A stretch of DNA of 64,000 bases from Sinorhizobium psoraleae (lineage in GTDB: Bacteria > Pseudomonadota > Alphaproteobacteria > Rhizobiales > Rhizobiaceae). The notes below the pieces were generated by a model, which was not told where the DNA came from, made no database searches, and saw only the letters and a program-made list of their open reading frames with translations. Both the position numbers and the translations under genes were made by a program. This document shows positions 43,468 through 55,231 of this stretch, piece by piece. Each line of letters begins with the position of its first letter. Within the stretch, counting starts at the first letter, position 1. The stretch lies in the NCBI RefSeq assembly GCF_013283645.1, contig NZ_JABEKV010000002.1:1-64000 (forward strand). Direction: 5' to 3'.

Positions 43468-43902
43468 ATGCGCAACTATATCGGATTGATCCACAAGGGT
43501 GCCGAGAGCGACTACGGTGTTTCCTTCCCCGATTTTCCTGGCGTCGTAACTGCTGGCACAGACCTCGATAACGCTCGGGCCATGGCTGAAGAGGCCTTGT
43601 CCTTGCATATCGAAGGTCTCGTCGAGGACGGTGACGCGATTCCGGAGCCGTCTACCCTTGAAGCAGTTATGGCCGACCCTGAGAACAGGGACGGTGTGGC
43701 AATTCTCGTGGCGATGAAGACCGAAGCCAAAAAGGCTGTTCGCGTCAACGTTACGCTTCCCGAAGATGTCCTCGAGGAGATCGATGCGTTCGCGGAAGCT
43801 CATGGCTTGACGCGCTCGGGGTTCTTGGCTCGTGCTGCCAAGCACGAGATCGAGCAGGTGAACGACGACTACAACTACGCGGAAGAGCGTCTTTCGGCTT
43901 AG
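43468..43902 (+). CDS. hicB: HicB-family antitoxin with ribbon-helix-helix domain
   Basis: 144 residues. N-terminal partial RNase-H-like fold: YIGLIHKGAESDYGVSFPDFPGVVTAG, then ALSLHIEGLVEDGDAIPEP. C-terminal ribbon-helix-helix: VRVNVTLPEDVLEEIDAFAEAHGLTRSGFL. It neutralises HicA and represses the operon, presumably at 43245-43262. Confidence 0.94.
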   Translation: MRNYIGLIHKGAESDYGVSFPDFPGVVTAGTDLDNARAMAEEALSLHIEGLVEDGDAIPEPSTLEAVMADPENRDGVAILVAMKTEAKKAVRVNVTLPEDVLEEIDAFAEAHGLTRSGFLARAAKHEIEQVNDDYNYAEERLSA

Positions 43903-44565
43903 GAGGGGACCCCGAACATGAGTGCGAGGGCGACGGGAAGGGGTTCCCGAGCCATGTGTCACCTGTCGTTTGGGAGCAAGTGTCTACCATATAGCCAATA
44001 AGAACCCCGCCGGGGCGGGGGTTGTAAGCGCTTGTCCGAGAACAGCCTGTTGCCGGCCACTTGTGTCGAAGGAGGAGCTGGCCTGGCTTCCAGATTTGCT
44101 CGCTGTTCTCCATAGAGAGCGCTTGCGAAATGCTCCCTCAGATGAAAATGCTGCGCGGGTCGAAATACGCTCGCAGCGCCGCGGCATTCGCCTTGGTCTG
44201 GTCTTTCGGTGCGCGCCGCAGAAGCGATCGCGGTAAAGGGCATGTGCAGGCGCCGGGAAAAGGCCTTCGCATAGCCAGAGCCGATGCAGAATAACCAAGG
44301 TTCGGGGAGCGAGGCGTGTCAGGAGCCCCGGAAATGGCGTGCTCACCGCTTTGTAAACACTACACTCTAAAGATGCCAAAATGTGGCGACTCGATGGGAG
44401 CATTGAGCGAAGCACTCACGGCGATTGCGAGCGCGTTTCTGGTGTCGACAGGATCATGAATCCCGTCCCAGATTCAGACGTTGCGCGCTTGATCGCTCCC
44501 TATACTCTCCCAAAATCGACTGTCTCTGACCTGGTGCTCCTGCGCCAAATAAGCGTCTAAGCTCG
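43903..44565. other. Gene-poor stretch with degraded sequence
   Basis: The minus strand around 44140-44220 reads AAALRAYFDPRSIFI, which looks like the end of an unidentified enzyme; no more can be assigned. A GC-rich hairpin lies at 44003-44023. Confidence 0.4.
44003..44023. terminator. GC-rich hairpin downstream of hicAB
   Basis: AACCCCGCC pairs with GGCGGGG-GTT around a short loop, about 100 bases after hicB. The following T-run is weak, so it may be a terminator or a remnant of one. Confidence 0.4.
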
Positions 44566-45045
44566 TAGCCTCCAGCGACATAGAGCTGTTCGCGACAACA
44601 TCGATGCCAGTGATCATTTCGGGAAGGGGTGCTCCACCTGCAGGCGCGTATTGATCTCGAGGAAATAGAACTCTCCGCCATCAACGGTGAATTCGATCGT
44701 GCCTGCGTTTCGACGGTTAGCGGCTCGAGCGATGTCCACGGCAGTTTCACAGATTCTCTCGCGCAACGCCGGGGAAGCGTTGACACCGGGCGCCTCCTCA
44801 ATGATCTTCTGAAATCTGCGCTGGGGCGAGCATTCCCGCTCGAACAAGCGAATAACGTTCCCGAAGGCGTCGCCGAGCACCTGCACTTCGATATGCCGCG
44901 GCTGTTCGATACATCGTTTGATGTGGACCGACCATCCCCGAAGGAGCGCTACGCCTGTGGGCGCTTTGTAGTGCCCCTCAATCTCCCGTATCACGGCCTG
45001 CAAATCTCCCATGGAGCCGATTGGAAACTGATCCCGCGTTGTCAC
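44566..45045 (-). pseudogene. Biotin carboxylase, internal fragment
   Basis: Minus strand: [18 protein letters not shown], then [46 protein letters not shown], the ATP-grasp core of biotin carboxylase subunits (acetyl-, propionyl- or methylcrotonyl-CoA carboxylase). At HPFPK a frameshift occurs, then MITGIDVV continues briefly. Both ends of the roughly 450-residue subunit are gone. The catalytic segment with Arg in NTRLQVEHP remains readable. Confidence 0.8.
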
Positions 45046-45591
45046 GGGCCTCCTTGTAGTTGATGCTCTTATGGCGAGGTGGCGTCATCCGGCCGCACCG
45101 GATTCGGCCGGCCATCGCTGAGGAGCGGCAATGCCTCATTAGCGTTCGCATCGAGCCCAGTTGGGCGCGACACTTGTGGTTGGTGTAATGCTCTCCATGG
45201 TTGGGTAGGTGGACGGCAGACGGAGCGCGCCTGTTCCATGGGTGCCATTTCGCATGCGTTTTTCACTTGAGCCTGTTTGCATGACCTTCTCTCGATCGGG
45301 ACCCGCGGTATCGGAAACGAGTCACTGTGAATTTCACGCCACCATCACGACTTCGGAACGTCGAGCTATTCAGTATAATCTCAAGGAACTGCGATATTGG
45401 CCGTACAGAAAGCCGTGCGTGGACTAACATGCCAAAAATAGGTTGCCTTTCACGTCAATGTCTTAGTAGTGTTGTCTAGTCTTGCGTCGTTAGCCGCCCC
45501 CGCGGTAGCAAGCTTTAATCTGTTCAATCGCGTATAAGCTCCATGATACTCTACGTTACTTACGAACCAACTGAGGAAGCTATACCGGAAG
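45046..45591. other. Intergenic before the MocR gene, no gene recognised
   Basis: About 545 bases. Only short frames without domains; the last 40 bases carry the repeat-rich candidate operator. Confidence 0.4.
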
Positions 45592-45628
45592 ACACTATAA
45601 CGCCACACTTATTGTGTCGCGTGACACT
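45592..45628. promoter_or_regulatory. ACACT repeats and inverted repeat, candidate MocR operator
   Basis: ACACT occurs at 45592, 45605 and 45624, and GTGTC-GCGT-GACAC forms an inverted repeat at 45614-45627. MocR regulators often bind direct repeats upstream of their own gene. The repeat lies 17 bases before the ATG at 45644. Confidence 0.4.
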
Positions 45629-45643
45629 TTTTGGGATATCTGC

Positions 45644-47041
45644 ATGCTGATGAAATCACCTTGGGAACCTTGGATCGCACCTGGCGATGAGCCAGTGTAC
45701 CAGCGCCTGGCGGCCGCCATCGCGGAGGATCTGGTCAATGCCAAAATCGCTCCCGGATCCCGCCTGCCGGCGCAGAGGGACCTGAGCTACCGACTAGGAG
45801 TGGGGTTGGGCACGGTGACAAAGGCCTATGGGCTCTTGGCACGCCAGGGCCTTGCCTCATCTTTCCACGGACGCGGAGTGTTCGCGACGAACAAAATCCT
45901 GACGACCAGAAAAATGGTCGATCTGAGCTTAAACGTGCCTCCCAGCGTCATTTCGGAAAAACTGCTGAGCGGGACGTTGGCCTCGCTTGCGACGACCATT
46001 GACGCCGACACCTTCAGAGCATGTACCTTTCCAAAGGGAACCCTCGAGCATCGTATGGCGGTTGCGGGATGGCTTCAGCGCTATTGCGCCTCGGTCGACG
46101 CCGAACGCATGGTCTTTTGCAATAGCGGTCAACATGCCCTTTCGACGGTGCTGACCGCACTGGTCGCTCCGGACCTTTGTTTAGCAACTGATGAGCTGCC
46201 ATTTCCGGGGCTCGTGAGGATTTCACATTTGCTCGGCATCGAGCTGGTCGGAATTGACGCTGATCGAGAAGGCCTTCTACCAGAAGCCCTCGAGCGGATC
46301 GCATGCGAGGTCGCTTTGAGGAGGAAGCGCCTCGTGTTGTTCACTAACCCAACTGCGCAGAATCCAACCGGCAAGACGATGTCGCAGTCACGGGTCAAGG
46401 ACATTGCCGTTATTTGCCAGCGCCAAGATATATTGATAATCGAAGACGACGTGTACGCAGCCTTCGCTGCGCGTGATCGCATTTGCTTTCTCGATCTAGC
46501 GCCTGAACGAACCTATTATATAAACAGCTTTTCTAAGCTGTTCACACCGGGGCTGCGGCTTGGTGTTCTGATTGCCCCGTCTCATCAGCTGGACAATCTG
46601 GTGCGCGTGCTCCGCGCACAAGGTGCGACAGACTCTCCAATATCCAGGCTTGTCATACACAAATGGATAGCGGATGGAGTGGCATCACATATCTCGAGAA
46701 CCGCAGGCGCGGAAGCGGTTGTTCGAAACAAGGTAGCAGCGTCGATCTTCGCCTCGACAAGCGGTGCGTGGGTCGGCAGCGGGTTCCACATGTTTCTGTC
46801 GATGCACCACTCCGCGGCGGTCGCACTTGCCAACGCAGCCCGCGAACGCGGGATAATGGTCACCGATCCAGCAGTCTCTCTGTCAGACCGAAATGATCAA
46901 AGCGGCATTCGCCTTTGCTTGGGTGGGCCCACGCGCCTCGAACTTAGCAGAGCATTAAGGGAGATTGCCGCGCTGCATGTTCAACTGGGGCAGGGGACGA
47001 AGGCGTCGGCAGAATGCCTCGATGAGAACATATATGTTTAA
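45644..47041 (+). CDS. MocR-family regulator (GntR domain fused to aminotransferase domain)
   Basis: 465 residues. Winged helix at about residues 15-85 (VYQRLAAAIAEDLVNAKIAPGSRLPAQRDLSYRLGV in parts, then GTVTKAYGLLARQGL). A PLP domain follows: FCNSGQHALSTVLTALV, NPTAQNPTGKTM, IIEDDVYAAFA, the PLP Lys in YINSFSKLFTPGLRLGVL near residue 303, and IRLCLGGPT. ATG at 45644 was chosen because the GTG at 45614 lies in the inverted repeat. MocR was named from rhizopine catabolism genes; family members sense PLP-bound amino compounds. The two stand-alone PLP proteins of the phosphonate clusters resemble its C-terminal half. Confidence 0.9.
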   Translation: MLMKSPWEPWIAPGDEPVYQRLAAAIAEDLVNAKIAPGSRLPAQRDLSYRLGVGLGTVTKAYGLLARQGLASSFHGRGVFATNKILTTRKMVDLSLNVPPSVISEKLLSGTLASLATTIDADTFRACTFPKGTLEHRMAVAGWLQRYCASVDAERMVFCNSGQHALSTVLTALVAPDLCLATDELPFPGLVRISHLLGIELVGIDADREGLLPEALERIACEVALRRKRLVLFTNPTAQNPTGKTMSQSRVKDIAVICQRQDILIIEDDVYAAFAARDRICFLDLAPERTYYINSFSKLFTPGLRLGVLIAPSHQLDNLVRVLRAQGATDSPISRLVIHKWIADGVASHISRTAGAEAVVRNKVAASIFASTSGAWVGSGFHMFLSMHHSAAVALANAARERGIMVTDPAVSLSDRNDQSGIRLCLGGPTRLELSRALREIAALHVQLGQGTKASAECLDENIYV

Positions 47042-47283
47042 GGTCGACCCGAATAATGAGCGCTTGCATGCTCGAGCCACCTTTCATTTCGCCCCTCATT
47101 GCCTGGGTGCCCACAAACGTCTTATCTCCGAAGCTGCCATCGGAATTGAGCCCACCAACGGCTCACATCGAGGAGTTGAAGACAGCCAGCCAAGCTGAAG
47201 AACTACCCGTACCTGAAAGTGCGTGGCCTTAACCGCGTCGGAAAAGTCTCACGAGGGTTCCAGACAGAAGGAATAGTTGGCAA
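47042..47283. other. Intergenic, no gene recognised
   Basis: About 240 bases without assignable gene. Confidence 0.4.
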
Positions 47284-48052
47284 TGGATCTCGGCATACTG
47301 ACTGACCGCAATGCGGCGTTTGCTCTAAACAAGCCCGCAATTCATTTCGAGGCGAGACCTTGAGCTACGCCGTTTTGCGCCGACGCATCGAGCACGCCGC
47401 GCGTCCCTTGAATAAAGGGCTCGAAGTCACTAAAGGCGACCGCGTCGCCGTGCTACTGGTGGTCGAGCAGGCGTTTAACGCGGTTCTGCCTGATCTGGCA
47501 CACACACTGCCCGACACCTCAGTCTGGCTGGACTTCACGCCCCCTCGCGGGAGCACATGGTGTAACCTTTTAGACCAAGGCAGCGGCGATAGCCGCAACT
47601 CACATGCTGACTTAAGCTGCCCGCTTCTGATCGTCTACACTTCTGGCACTACCGGGCGACCGAAAGGCGCGGTTCTGCGACAAGAAGCATTGCTCTGGAA
47701 CGGGGTGATGGGTCAGCACATCCATGCTCTGATCTCTGCAGATCTGTGTTGTCGGTATTGCCGTTCTTTCACTTGGGGCGGCCTCAACATCCAGGCCACT
47801 CCGGCGTTGCAACATGGTGCAACGGTCACTATCCATTCGCGATTTGCGGCAGGCGCGACACTTGCTGCATTCGAGCGCGATCGGCCAACGCTTACGGCAT
47901 TGGTACCGACGGCCATCCAAACATTGACTGACCACGCCGCATGGTGGACGGCCGACCTGTCCTCCTTGAAGGCTGTTTCAACCGGCTCGACGATCGTGCC
48001 TCAGCGCCAGATCGAACGCGTTACCGCGGAGCCCAAGTTTTGCTCGAGGTAG
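47284..48052 (+). pseudogene. Acyl-CoA synthetase (ANL family), decayed
   Basis: Opens MDLGILTDRNAAFALNKPA, shifts frame near 47360, then continues SYAVLRRRIEHAARPL. The AMP-binding P-loop YTSGTTGRPKGAV is intact, and TPALQHGATVTIHSRF and STGSTIVP follow. Compared with usual ANL enzymes of about 500 residues there are internal deletions and the whole C-terminal domain is missing. Not functional. Confidence 0.8.
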
Positions 48053-48059
48053 GAACACT

Positions 48060-48662
48060 ATGAAATCACCGTGGAATTTTCTTGTTCAATTGTCGTCGCA
48101 GCGACGACTGGCAAAAGCGCAAGATTCGGTTGCGCATGATGCTGATCCCGAGGCGCTCGATAGCGAAGCGGAAAATACGTTCGACTTGCCGTCCGATAAT
48201 CCAACGGAAACTTCTAGCACATCTGATCACGATGCGGGCGTCCCAGTTGATCAAGTGTCGATGTTATCGGATAAGCCGAACAGCGATTCCAATCTCGCGC
48301 GGGCAATGAGCCCACCGATTGATGCTCAAGAGGCTGATATCCCTGCGCCTGGTCTCCAGCATTCCGGTGCGGAGGCGGATGCAGTGGGGCCGAAAAGCGA
48401 GACGAGCACAAAACCCCAAAGAAAACCGCGGGTTAAGCGGCGAGAACGTTCGAAGAAGACCCGCGTCCACCAGGTTGCGCGAAGCGCCGTGGCCACAAAT
48501 GAAGGTCAAAGCGTACAACCCTCGTCTTCCGAGGATTCTTTCTTCAATGAAGTGGCAATCGTCGAGGAGGAGATCAAAGAACTGCGACGACGCCTGGCTC
48601 AAAAGATTTATCTGCAGAACATCCAGCTCAAGAAGATGCTTGAGCGTTTCGACGTCTCGTGA
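48060..48662 (+). CDS. Charged, low-complexity protein of unknown function
   Basis: 200 residues. The first 90 are acidic and Ser/Asp/Glu-rich (PEALDSEAENTFDLPSDNP), the middle is basic (KPQRKPRVKRRERSKKTR), and the last 40 predict one long amphipathic helix (EEEIKELRRRLAQKIYLQN, then LKKMLERFDVS). AGGTAGGA precedes the ATG. The layout suggests a disordered protein with a coiled-coil tail that binds nucleic acid or a partner protein. I do not recognise the family. Confidence 0.6.
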   Translation: MKSPWNFLVQLSSQRRLAKAQDSVAHDADPEALDSEAENTFDLPSDNPTETSSTSDHDAGVPVDQVSMLSDKPNSDSNLARAMSPPIDAQEADIPAPGLQHSGAEADAVGPKSETSTKPQRKPRVKRRERSKKTRVHQVARSAVATNEGQSVQPSSSEDSFFNEVAIVEEEIKELRRRLAQKIYLQNIQLKKMLERFDVS

Positions 48663-48829
48663 GCCGGCGTCAACTGACGCTGGACCGGGAGATGCTGCAG
48701 GACGTCATTCGTCGGAAGCTCTGCGGCCTCCCCGGAAGCGAGAGCAGGTGGTGTATTAGCAGGTCGGCTACCCGGGAGGTGCAGCACCGAATTCATGTCC
48801 CGCCATCTTGACCTACAGGCCCATGCCAA

Positions 48830-49420
48830 CGTTTGCTATCCTGGACTTCCGCGGCATAGAACGCCGACCCGCACGCCTCCTTCGCTGAACGGTCGCTTTC
48901 TGGCGGAATGTCTGAACCAGCACTGGTTCCGTTGCGAAGCCCGCGAAAAGAAGGAGCTTTGGCGCCGGTACGATATGAAAAGCGGCGACCGGTGTGCGAT
49001 GGCGCCCGACGGCCAGACGCAACGCCTCGCCGCCGACGATCGGCGTCGCATCGGGAGCACCGGGGCGGGCACTGTAGGCAGATCGCGGGCCCGGTCGCGC
49101 GCGATCACCTCGATACGTCGATAGCGTCCCAGCCAAACGGCGACCGTATCGGCATTTCGATCCGGCAGTATATCGCGCACGCCGTTCCGCTCCAGATCGC
49201 AGATGATGTCCCCCGGTGCTGCCCTTGCGCCGGGCCTCGTCGTCGATGCCGAACGCACGCGGGCCTCCGGCGGCTCGAAGGGCTGCGCGGATCATCCGCA
49301 GCAGCTTGTCGACGCTGGCCGGAAGTGCAATTTGCGTGAAAGGCGCGAGCCGCCAACCGCAAAATGGATCGCTACGCCATGCGTGCCGCGCCTCAGGACA
49401 GCCCAGCGACAATACTCAAG
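48830..49420 (-). mobile_element. ISL3-type transposase remnant
   Basis: Minus strand: IICDLERNGVRDILPDRNADTVAVWLGRY, a DDE segment typical of ISL3 transposases, followed by RIEVIARDR with the second Asp and, in another frame, GAPDATPIVGG. The zinc-finger N-terminus and the catalytic Glu part are missing or shifted. Confidence 0.7.
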
Positions 49421-49845
49421 CCCAAGTCGTCGCGAATTCCTGCTTGATGAGCGTTAATCAGCTTTGCGGCGAGCGCTTCAGCTTCTTCAGACTTGCGTGA
49501 CAAAGCTCGCCTTTGCAACTCGTCTTTTTCCGATCATCTCCAACTCGTCAGGCCCAATTGGATCCAAACTCAAGGTTTGAGCTGAATTCATCATTGCCCT
49601 CCCTCCGCCACCCGATGCGACGGAAGACTTTTGTGCCGCTGCGTTTCAGTCTGACTTGGGGTGCAGCTTTGCTGGAGATCTATCGAATATGAGCTCTCCT
49701 TACGGCCGGACGATCCGTATCGGTCCACTGCAGTGCCGCAATGGCGGAGCCGAATAGCAGAGCAGGTATAGCCAGAGCTCCCATGCGCTTCTGGCGCAAC
49801 AGGAGGGTGTCAAAGAACCGTCACCCCGCGCATTGCCGTTGCTGA
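49421..49845. other. Gene-poor stretch, no gene recognised
   Basis: About 425 bases; nothing assignable on either strand. Confidence 0.4.
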
Positions 49846-50299
49846 TTAGTCCAGACCGAGCCTCTTGCGCAGTTCGGCAGTTTACGCTGGCAGCTTCTCC
49901 GCCAGCAGCTTGCGGAGCCTCAGGTTTCCTCTTCGAGCGCTGGATAAGACCTGCCAACTGATCGCCGGCCGGCAGGGACTTGTCCTCTTAGTGTCCTTTT
50001 GCTCGACGGCTTCGCCGCACCCTTCCAATGGTAGTAGGTTTGCTCTGACATACCGGCGCTCTTGATAGAGTCCTTGAGGGTGTCGCCTTCGCTGACTTGC
50101 GTCTCGGCATCAGCCTGGCCTTTCTCACCCTTCTCTAATTCGGTTTAGCCCTGCGTTTGGCGGCCGGCGTCTTCATTGACCTGGTTCGGAAGTCGCCTTC
50201 TGGGCCGTGGCGACCTCCTCGATTTAGCCGTTAGTGCTTTCACTTTGCGTCCGTCGCTACAGCCGCAGCAACCGGTCCCGCATTACTCTCGTCAGCCAT
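49846..50299 (-). pseudogene. syrB-like regulator, decayed
   Basis: Opens MADESNAGPVAAAVATDAK behind a GGGAGG site, then several stop codons and shifts. Readable pieces in order are ETQVSEGDTLKDSIKSAG, MSEQTYYHWKGAAKP, SLPAGDQLA, and NLRLRKLLAEKLPA with ELRKRLGLD at the end. These match SyrB of Sinorhizobium, a small regulator related to IS3 OrfA proteins that lowers syrM expression in nodulation control. The gene is clearly broken. Confidence 0.65.
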
Positions 50300-50928
50300 C
50301 AGCAATTCCCTCCCTTAGTGATAGGCTGTTTTCGGCTGAGTGCTCCACAGAGAAACACAACCATCAGAGTCCTGTTTTACGGATAGTTGATGTTTGGCTC
50401 ACACCTAGAGCCTGACCACCGACGATGAAAGGCTCCCAGCACTCGTTGAACTAAGCGGAGCCCTGCTTACCACTGTCACCTATTTTGAAAATCGTGGCGA
50501 CCCCTACAGGTTGGCGAAGATTCGGGCGGCGCGACCGGTATCGCAGTAGGATGCCGCAGACTACCGCCTTCTAGAGTACGACGCTTTGATCGGGATCATA
50601 TCCGGCTGCAGCGAAGTTACTTGGCGCATTCCTGTGGTTCGAACAGTCTGAATGATGTGACCGCCGGTATTCCACAACGCGTCGACGGAAACGCTCGGCC
50701 TTTGCCCGCAGGAGCGCCTGGAGCTACGAGAAGGCGTTTTCGGTGGATTGAGTCGGGACAATAGCGCGGCAAGAAGAGTAGTTCGCGGTCCGCAGCTTTA
50801 TGTTTGCGCCCCCTTTTTGCATTGCAGCTGCCCCATAGATTACCGCTGCAATATCAGCGTCGGACAAGCCACGGTCGCTTCCCGCCGTGCTGGTGTGTCG
50901 ACGCTCTCCGGCCGATCGCGGCAAATCC
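50300..50928. other. Gene-poor stretch upstream of groESL
   Basis: No convincing gene; the short frames have no recognisable family. Confidence 0.4.
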
Positions 50929-50956
50929 TTGACTCGGTTTGCCGCCAGCCTTATCT
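50929..50956 (+). promoter_or_regulatory. groES: Vegetative promoter of groESL
   Basis: TTGACT at 50929-50934 and TTATCT at 50951-50956, 16 bases apart. The start would be near 50963, just ahead of the CIRCE element. Confidence 0.6.
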
Positions 50957-50964
50957 CGGAGAGG

Positions 50965-50991
50965 CTGGCACTCGCCAGTGAAGAGTGCTAA
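50965..50991. promoter_or_regulatory. CIRCE operator (HrcA site)
   Basis: CTGGCACTC-N9-GAGTGCTAA. The right arm is the exact consensus; the left arm has two changes from TTAGCACTC. Spacing of nine is standard. HrcA would repress at normal temperature. The imperfect left arm may weaken repression. Confidence 0.85.
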
Positions 50992-51048
50992 CACACCTCC
51001 ATCGGATCGATGAAGATCCGCAATGTCACTTGATTGAGGGATTAGACA

Positions 51049-51345
51049 ATGGCAAGCACCAACTTCCGCCCGCTGCATGACCGCGTCGTCGTCCGCCGCG
51101 TCGAGTCTGAGGAAAAGACCAAGGGCGGCGTCATCATTCCGGACACCGCAAAGGAAAAGCCGCAAGAAGGCGAAATCGTGGCTGTCGGTTCGGGTGCCCG
51201 TGACGAAAGCGGCAAGGTTGTTCCGCTCGATGTCAAGGCTGGCGACCGCGTCCTGTTCGGCAAGTGGTCCGGCACCGAAGTCAAGATCAACGGCGAAGAC
51301 CTTCTGATCATGAAGGAAGCCGACATCATGGGCATCATCGGCTGA
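51049..51345 (+). CDS. groES: Co-chaperonin GroES
   Basis: 98 residues. [20 protein letters not shown] at the start, the mobile loop [27 protein letters not shown] and the final [15 protein letters not shown]. Caps the GroEL barrel. Transcribed from the CIRCE-controlled promoter; GroEL follows after 63 bases. Confidence 0.98.
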   Translation: MASTNFRPLHDRVVVRRVESEEKTKGGVIIPDTAKEKPQEGEIVAVGSGARDESGKVVPLDVKAGDRVLFGKWSGTEVKINGEDLLIMKEADIMGIIG

Positions 51346-51390
51346 CCGGTCGAGCCACTTCCCACATTCATGACAACCAATGGGCAATGA

Positions 51391-53046
<1,656 letters not shown>

Positions 53047-53279
53047 TAGGGCGAAAGCCTTAGCACGGCGGGTTTATAAAGCTTCGCCATGCTCTTTAAG
53101 CAAGTTCAGGACTTCTCAGTCAGCGGCGCAAGGACCATTGGGCGTACCGATTTTGCCACCAGAGGTTATCTTGGGAAAACTCCGCCCAATCAATTTGTGC
53201 AGAATCTCGCAAAGCTCAGGCCGTCAGCCCGGAACTGCCGAAAGGCAGGATAGACGTGAACACCTCCAGAAGGCCATTT
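53047..53279. other. Intergenic after groEL
   Basis: About 230 bases; no obvious terminator hairpin with a T-run and no gene. Confidence 0.4.
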
Positions 53280-54180
53280 CTATTGGGATGACGCGCACTT
53301 AAGTAGAAGTCGTATCCTTGCTACCCAATACGCTGACCTTCGCGCCCGGCGGCTGCGCGCACTGATGAAAAGGTTTTCGGTTACGCCCAGATCAGGAACG
53401 CGGAAATCAAATACTTGCGTGGCTTGCCAAAGACAGGTGGCTCCCCTTTGGGCATTGCGGGCAATCTCTTCGACCATGAGATCGTCAGTGCGCGGCTGCA
53501 ATATCATTGGAGTGCTCCTTTCAGTTGAATGTGCAGTCTGGTTCCGGATCACGGCACAATGCGCAGGTAGTAAGGTGAGTCGCTCGGGGGGGGTGAAGCC
53601 GCCAAAAACCTGCGCGATAGTGGACTGCGTGTGCTTGTTTGACAGGTTCAGCGACGCCGAGAGCAATGTTGAGGTGACGGCGAGGCCATCCGCGTTTCCA
53701 TGGTCGACCACGGCAAGGCAAATTAAGTACAGATGAATCTCAGCGGAGTCGGATTGATCCAGCATGACGCAATTGAAAGCATTGGGTTCGCCGTATTCGC
53801 TCAGGTAGATCCTGATTGGCTCCGCCAAATCGACGCCTGGTATGCGCTCGTCAGCTGCCTTTGCGCAAATTGACGCAAGGGCACTGGGCAAATCCGCAAC
53901 GGCGGTCGTGCGGGTCAGCGTCCTTGAAGTCGTGGCAATTTCCACCTGGTTCGGGATCATTCGCATGGCATTCTGCCACGCACTAGGATCCCGGTTCCCG
54001 GTTGTGTCATCGGATACCTTCTGAATCAAGGCAAGCAAATACTCTCCGCTTCGAGGGGCGCGCTGCTCTGAGGCGCGATCACAACGAAAAGGCCCGCAGT
54101 TGTTTTTGCAAATGGGTTCATGTTTGCTTCCTCTTTGAGGGAGACACCGGAGTTCGCAGGCACTGGGGCGCGACAGAGCA
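53280..54180 (-). CDS. Unknown protein, 5' end replaced by IS630
   Basis: About 300 codons on the minus strand, from the IS630 end to a stop at 53280. Readable segments are [30 protein letters not shown], split here as [13 protein letters not shown] and [17 protein letters not shown], then [15 protein letters not shown]. The frame runs upstream into the IS630 transposase without its own start, so the original 5' end is lost or lies at an internal Met such as that before [11 protein letters not shown]. No family recognised; probably a truncated gene. Confidence 0.45.
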
Positions 54181-54181
54181 T

Positions 54182-54755
54182 TAGAGCGTTTCCCTTTCAT
54201 GTTGAATCGTATCCGCATGAATTGAAGTAGTTTCTGCATTCGTGGCTCCACGAGATCGACAAGCTTCCCAATCATGTCCCACAGACCAGACACGGTCCGC
54301 TCGGCCGCTTTCCTCAGATGTGCCTTGAGCTTGGAGAAGGCCTTTTCGATGGGGTTGAAGTCGGGACTGTAGGGGCAGGAACACCATCGTTGCGCCCGCC
54401 GCTTCGATCAACGCTCTTGCTGCTGGCCGTTTGTGGCTGGAAAGATTGTCGAGGATCACGACGTCGCCGGGTTTCAATGTCGGGACAAGGACCTGGGCGA
54501 CATAGGCCTCGAACCACTCGCCATTGATCGGACCGTCGATGACCAAAGGCGCGACCATTCCGGTATTTCGTAAACCGGCGAGAAGCGTCGTCGTCTTGCG
54601 ATGGCCATGCGGGAAACCCATCCGTAGCCGCTCACCCCTGGTGCATCTTCATGGGTGCGGGCCATGTTGGTCGCGGTCCATGTTTCGTCGATGAACACGA
54701 GCCGCGACGGATCAAGATCGAGTTGCTCGTCGAACCACCGCTGACGGAGCTCCAA
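54182..54755 (-). pseudogene. IS630 transposase, catalytic part, frameshifted
   Basis: Minus strand: RWFDEQLDLDPSRLVFIDETW with the first catalytic Asp, then in a second frame MGFPHGHRKTTTLLAGL, VILDNLSSHKRPAAR with the second Asp, and after a further shift the FNPIEKA-type end. A first frame change near 54755 could be the programmed shift seen in this family; the later two changes look like damage. The last codons extend to the right end of the element. Confidence 0.75.
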
Positions 54756-54775
54756 GACGTCTGGGCGTGTCTGCT

Positions 54776-55138
54776 CTATCGCGTGGCCAGTCTTTTCTTG
54801 CGCGTCTGATTGTGCCGGACAAGAAAACGGTGCAGCGCCGACTTGCTAACGGCAATGCCCTGAGTTGCAAGGGCATCACGAAGTTCGAACAAGGTGCCGT
54901 CCCGGTGTTCCTCAAGCCACGACATGATCGCGTCGGCGTTGGCTTCGGTTTTGTGCGAATGACGGTCTCCACCCAGCGGACCGGGTCGAACATGGCCCTG
55001 ACGGACTTGCAGATTTCGCCACCGGCTGACGCTGGCCGCACTGACGCCAAAGCGCTCGGCAGCCTCCCGGTGCGACGCTCCGGCAGAGACGGCGGCAAGA
55101 ACACGTGCGCGAAGATCAACGGAAAGGGCTTTCGACAT
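54776..55138 (-). CDS. IS630 OrfA (DNA-binding part of transposase)
   Basis: 120 residues. Helix-turn-helix start MSKALSVDLRARVLAAVSAG, then SHREAAERFGVSAASVSRW and SKSALHRFLVRHNQTRKK, the normal N-terminal module of IS630 transposases. The stop at 54776 is followed by the OrfB frame, which fits translation by frameshifting. Confidence 0.85.
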   Translation of the reverse strand: MSKALSVDLRARVLAAVSAGASHREAAERFGVSAASVSRWRNLQVRQGHVRPGPLGGDRHSHKTEANADAIMSWLEEHRDGTLFELRDALATQGIAVSKSALHRFLVRHNQTRKKRLATR

Positions 55139-55231
55139 TATCTGCCGACCTCCATCGGCAGATAGCTTGAATCAGAACCCATCTGATTTGCAAAGCCCAA
55201 ATGATTCAATCAGTCAGGGAAACGCTCTAGA

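Larger units (their letters stand above)
54182..55229 (-). mobile_element. IS630-family insertion sequence
   Basis: Ends are perfect 14-bp inverted repeats: TAGAGCGTTTCCCT at 54182-54195 and its complement at 55216-55229. The TA at each outer edge fits the TA target duplication of this family. It holds one transposase in two or more frames. Confidence 0.85.

Noticed and set aside
54181..54293. N-terminal part of the long minus-strand frame ending at 53280
   Set aside because: These codons belong to the IS630 transposase end; the frame is fused across the insertion.
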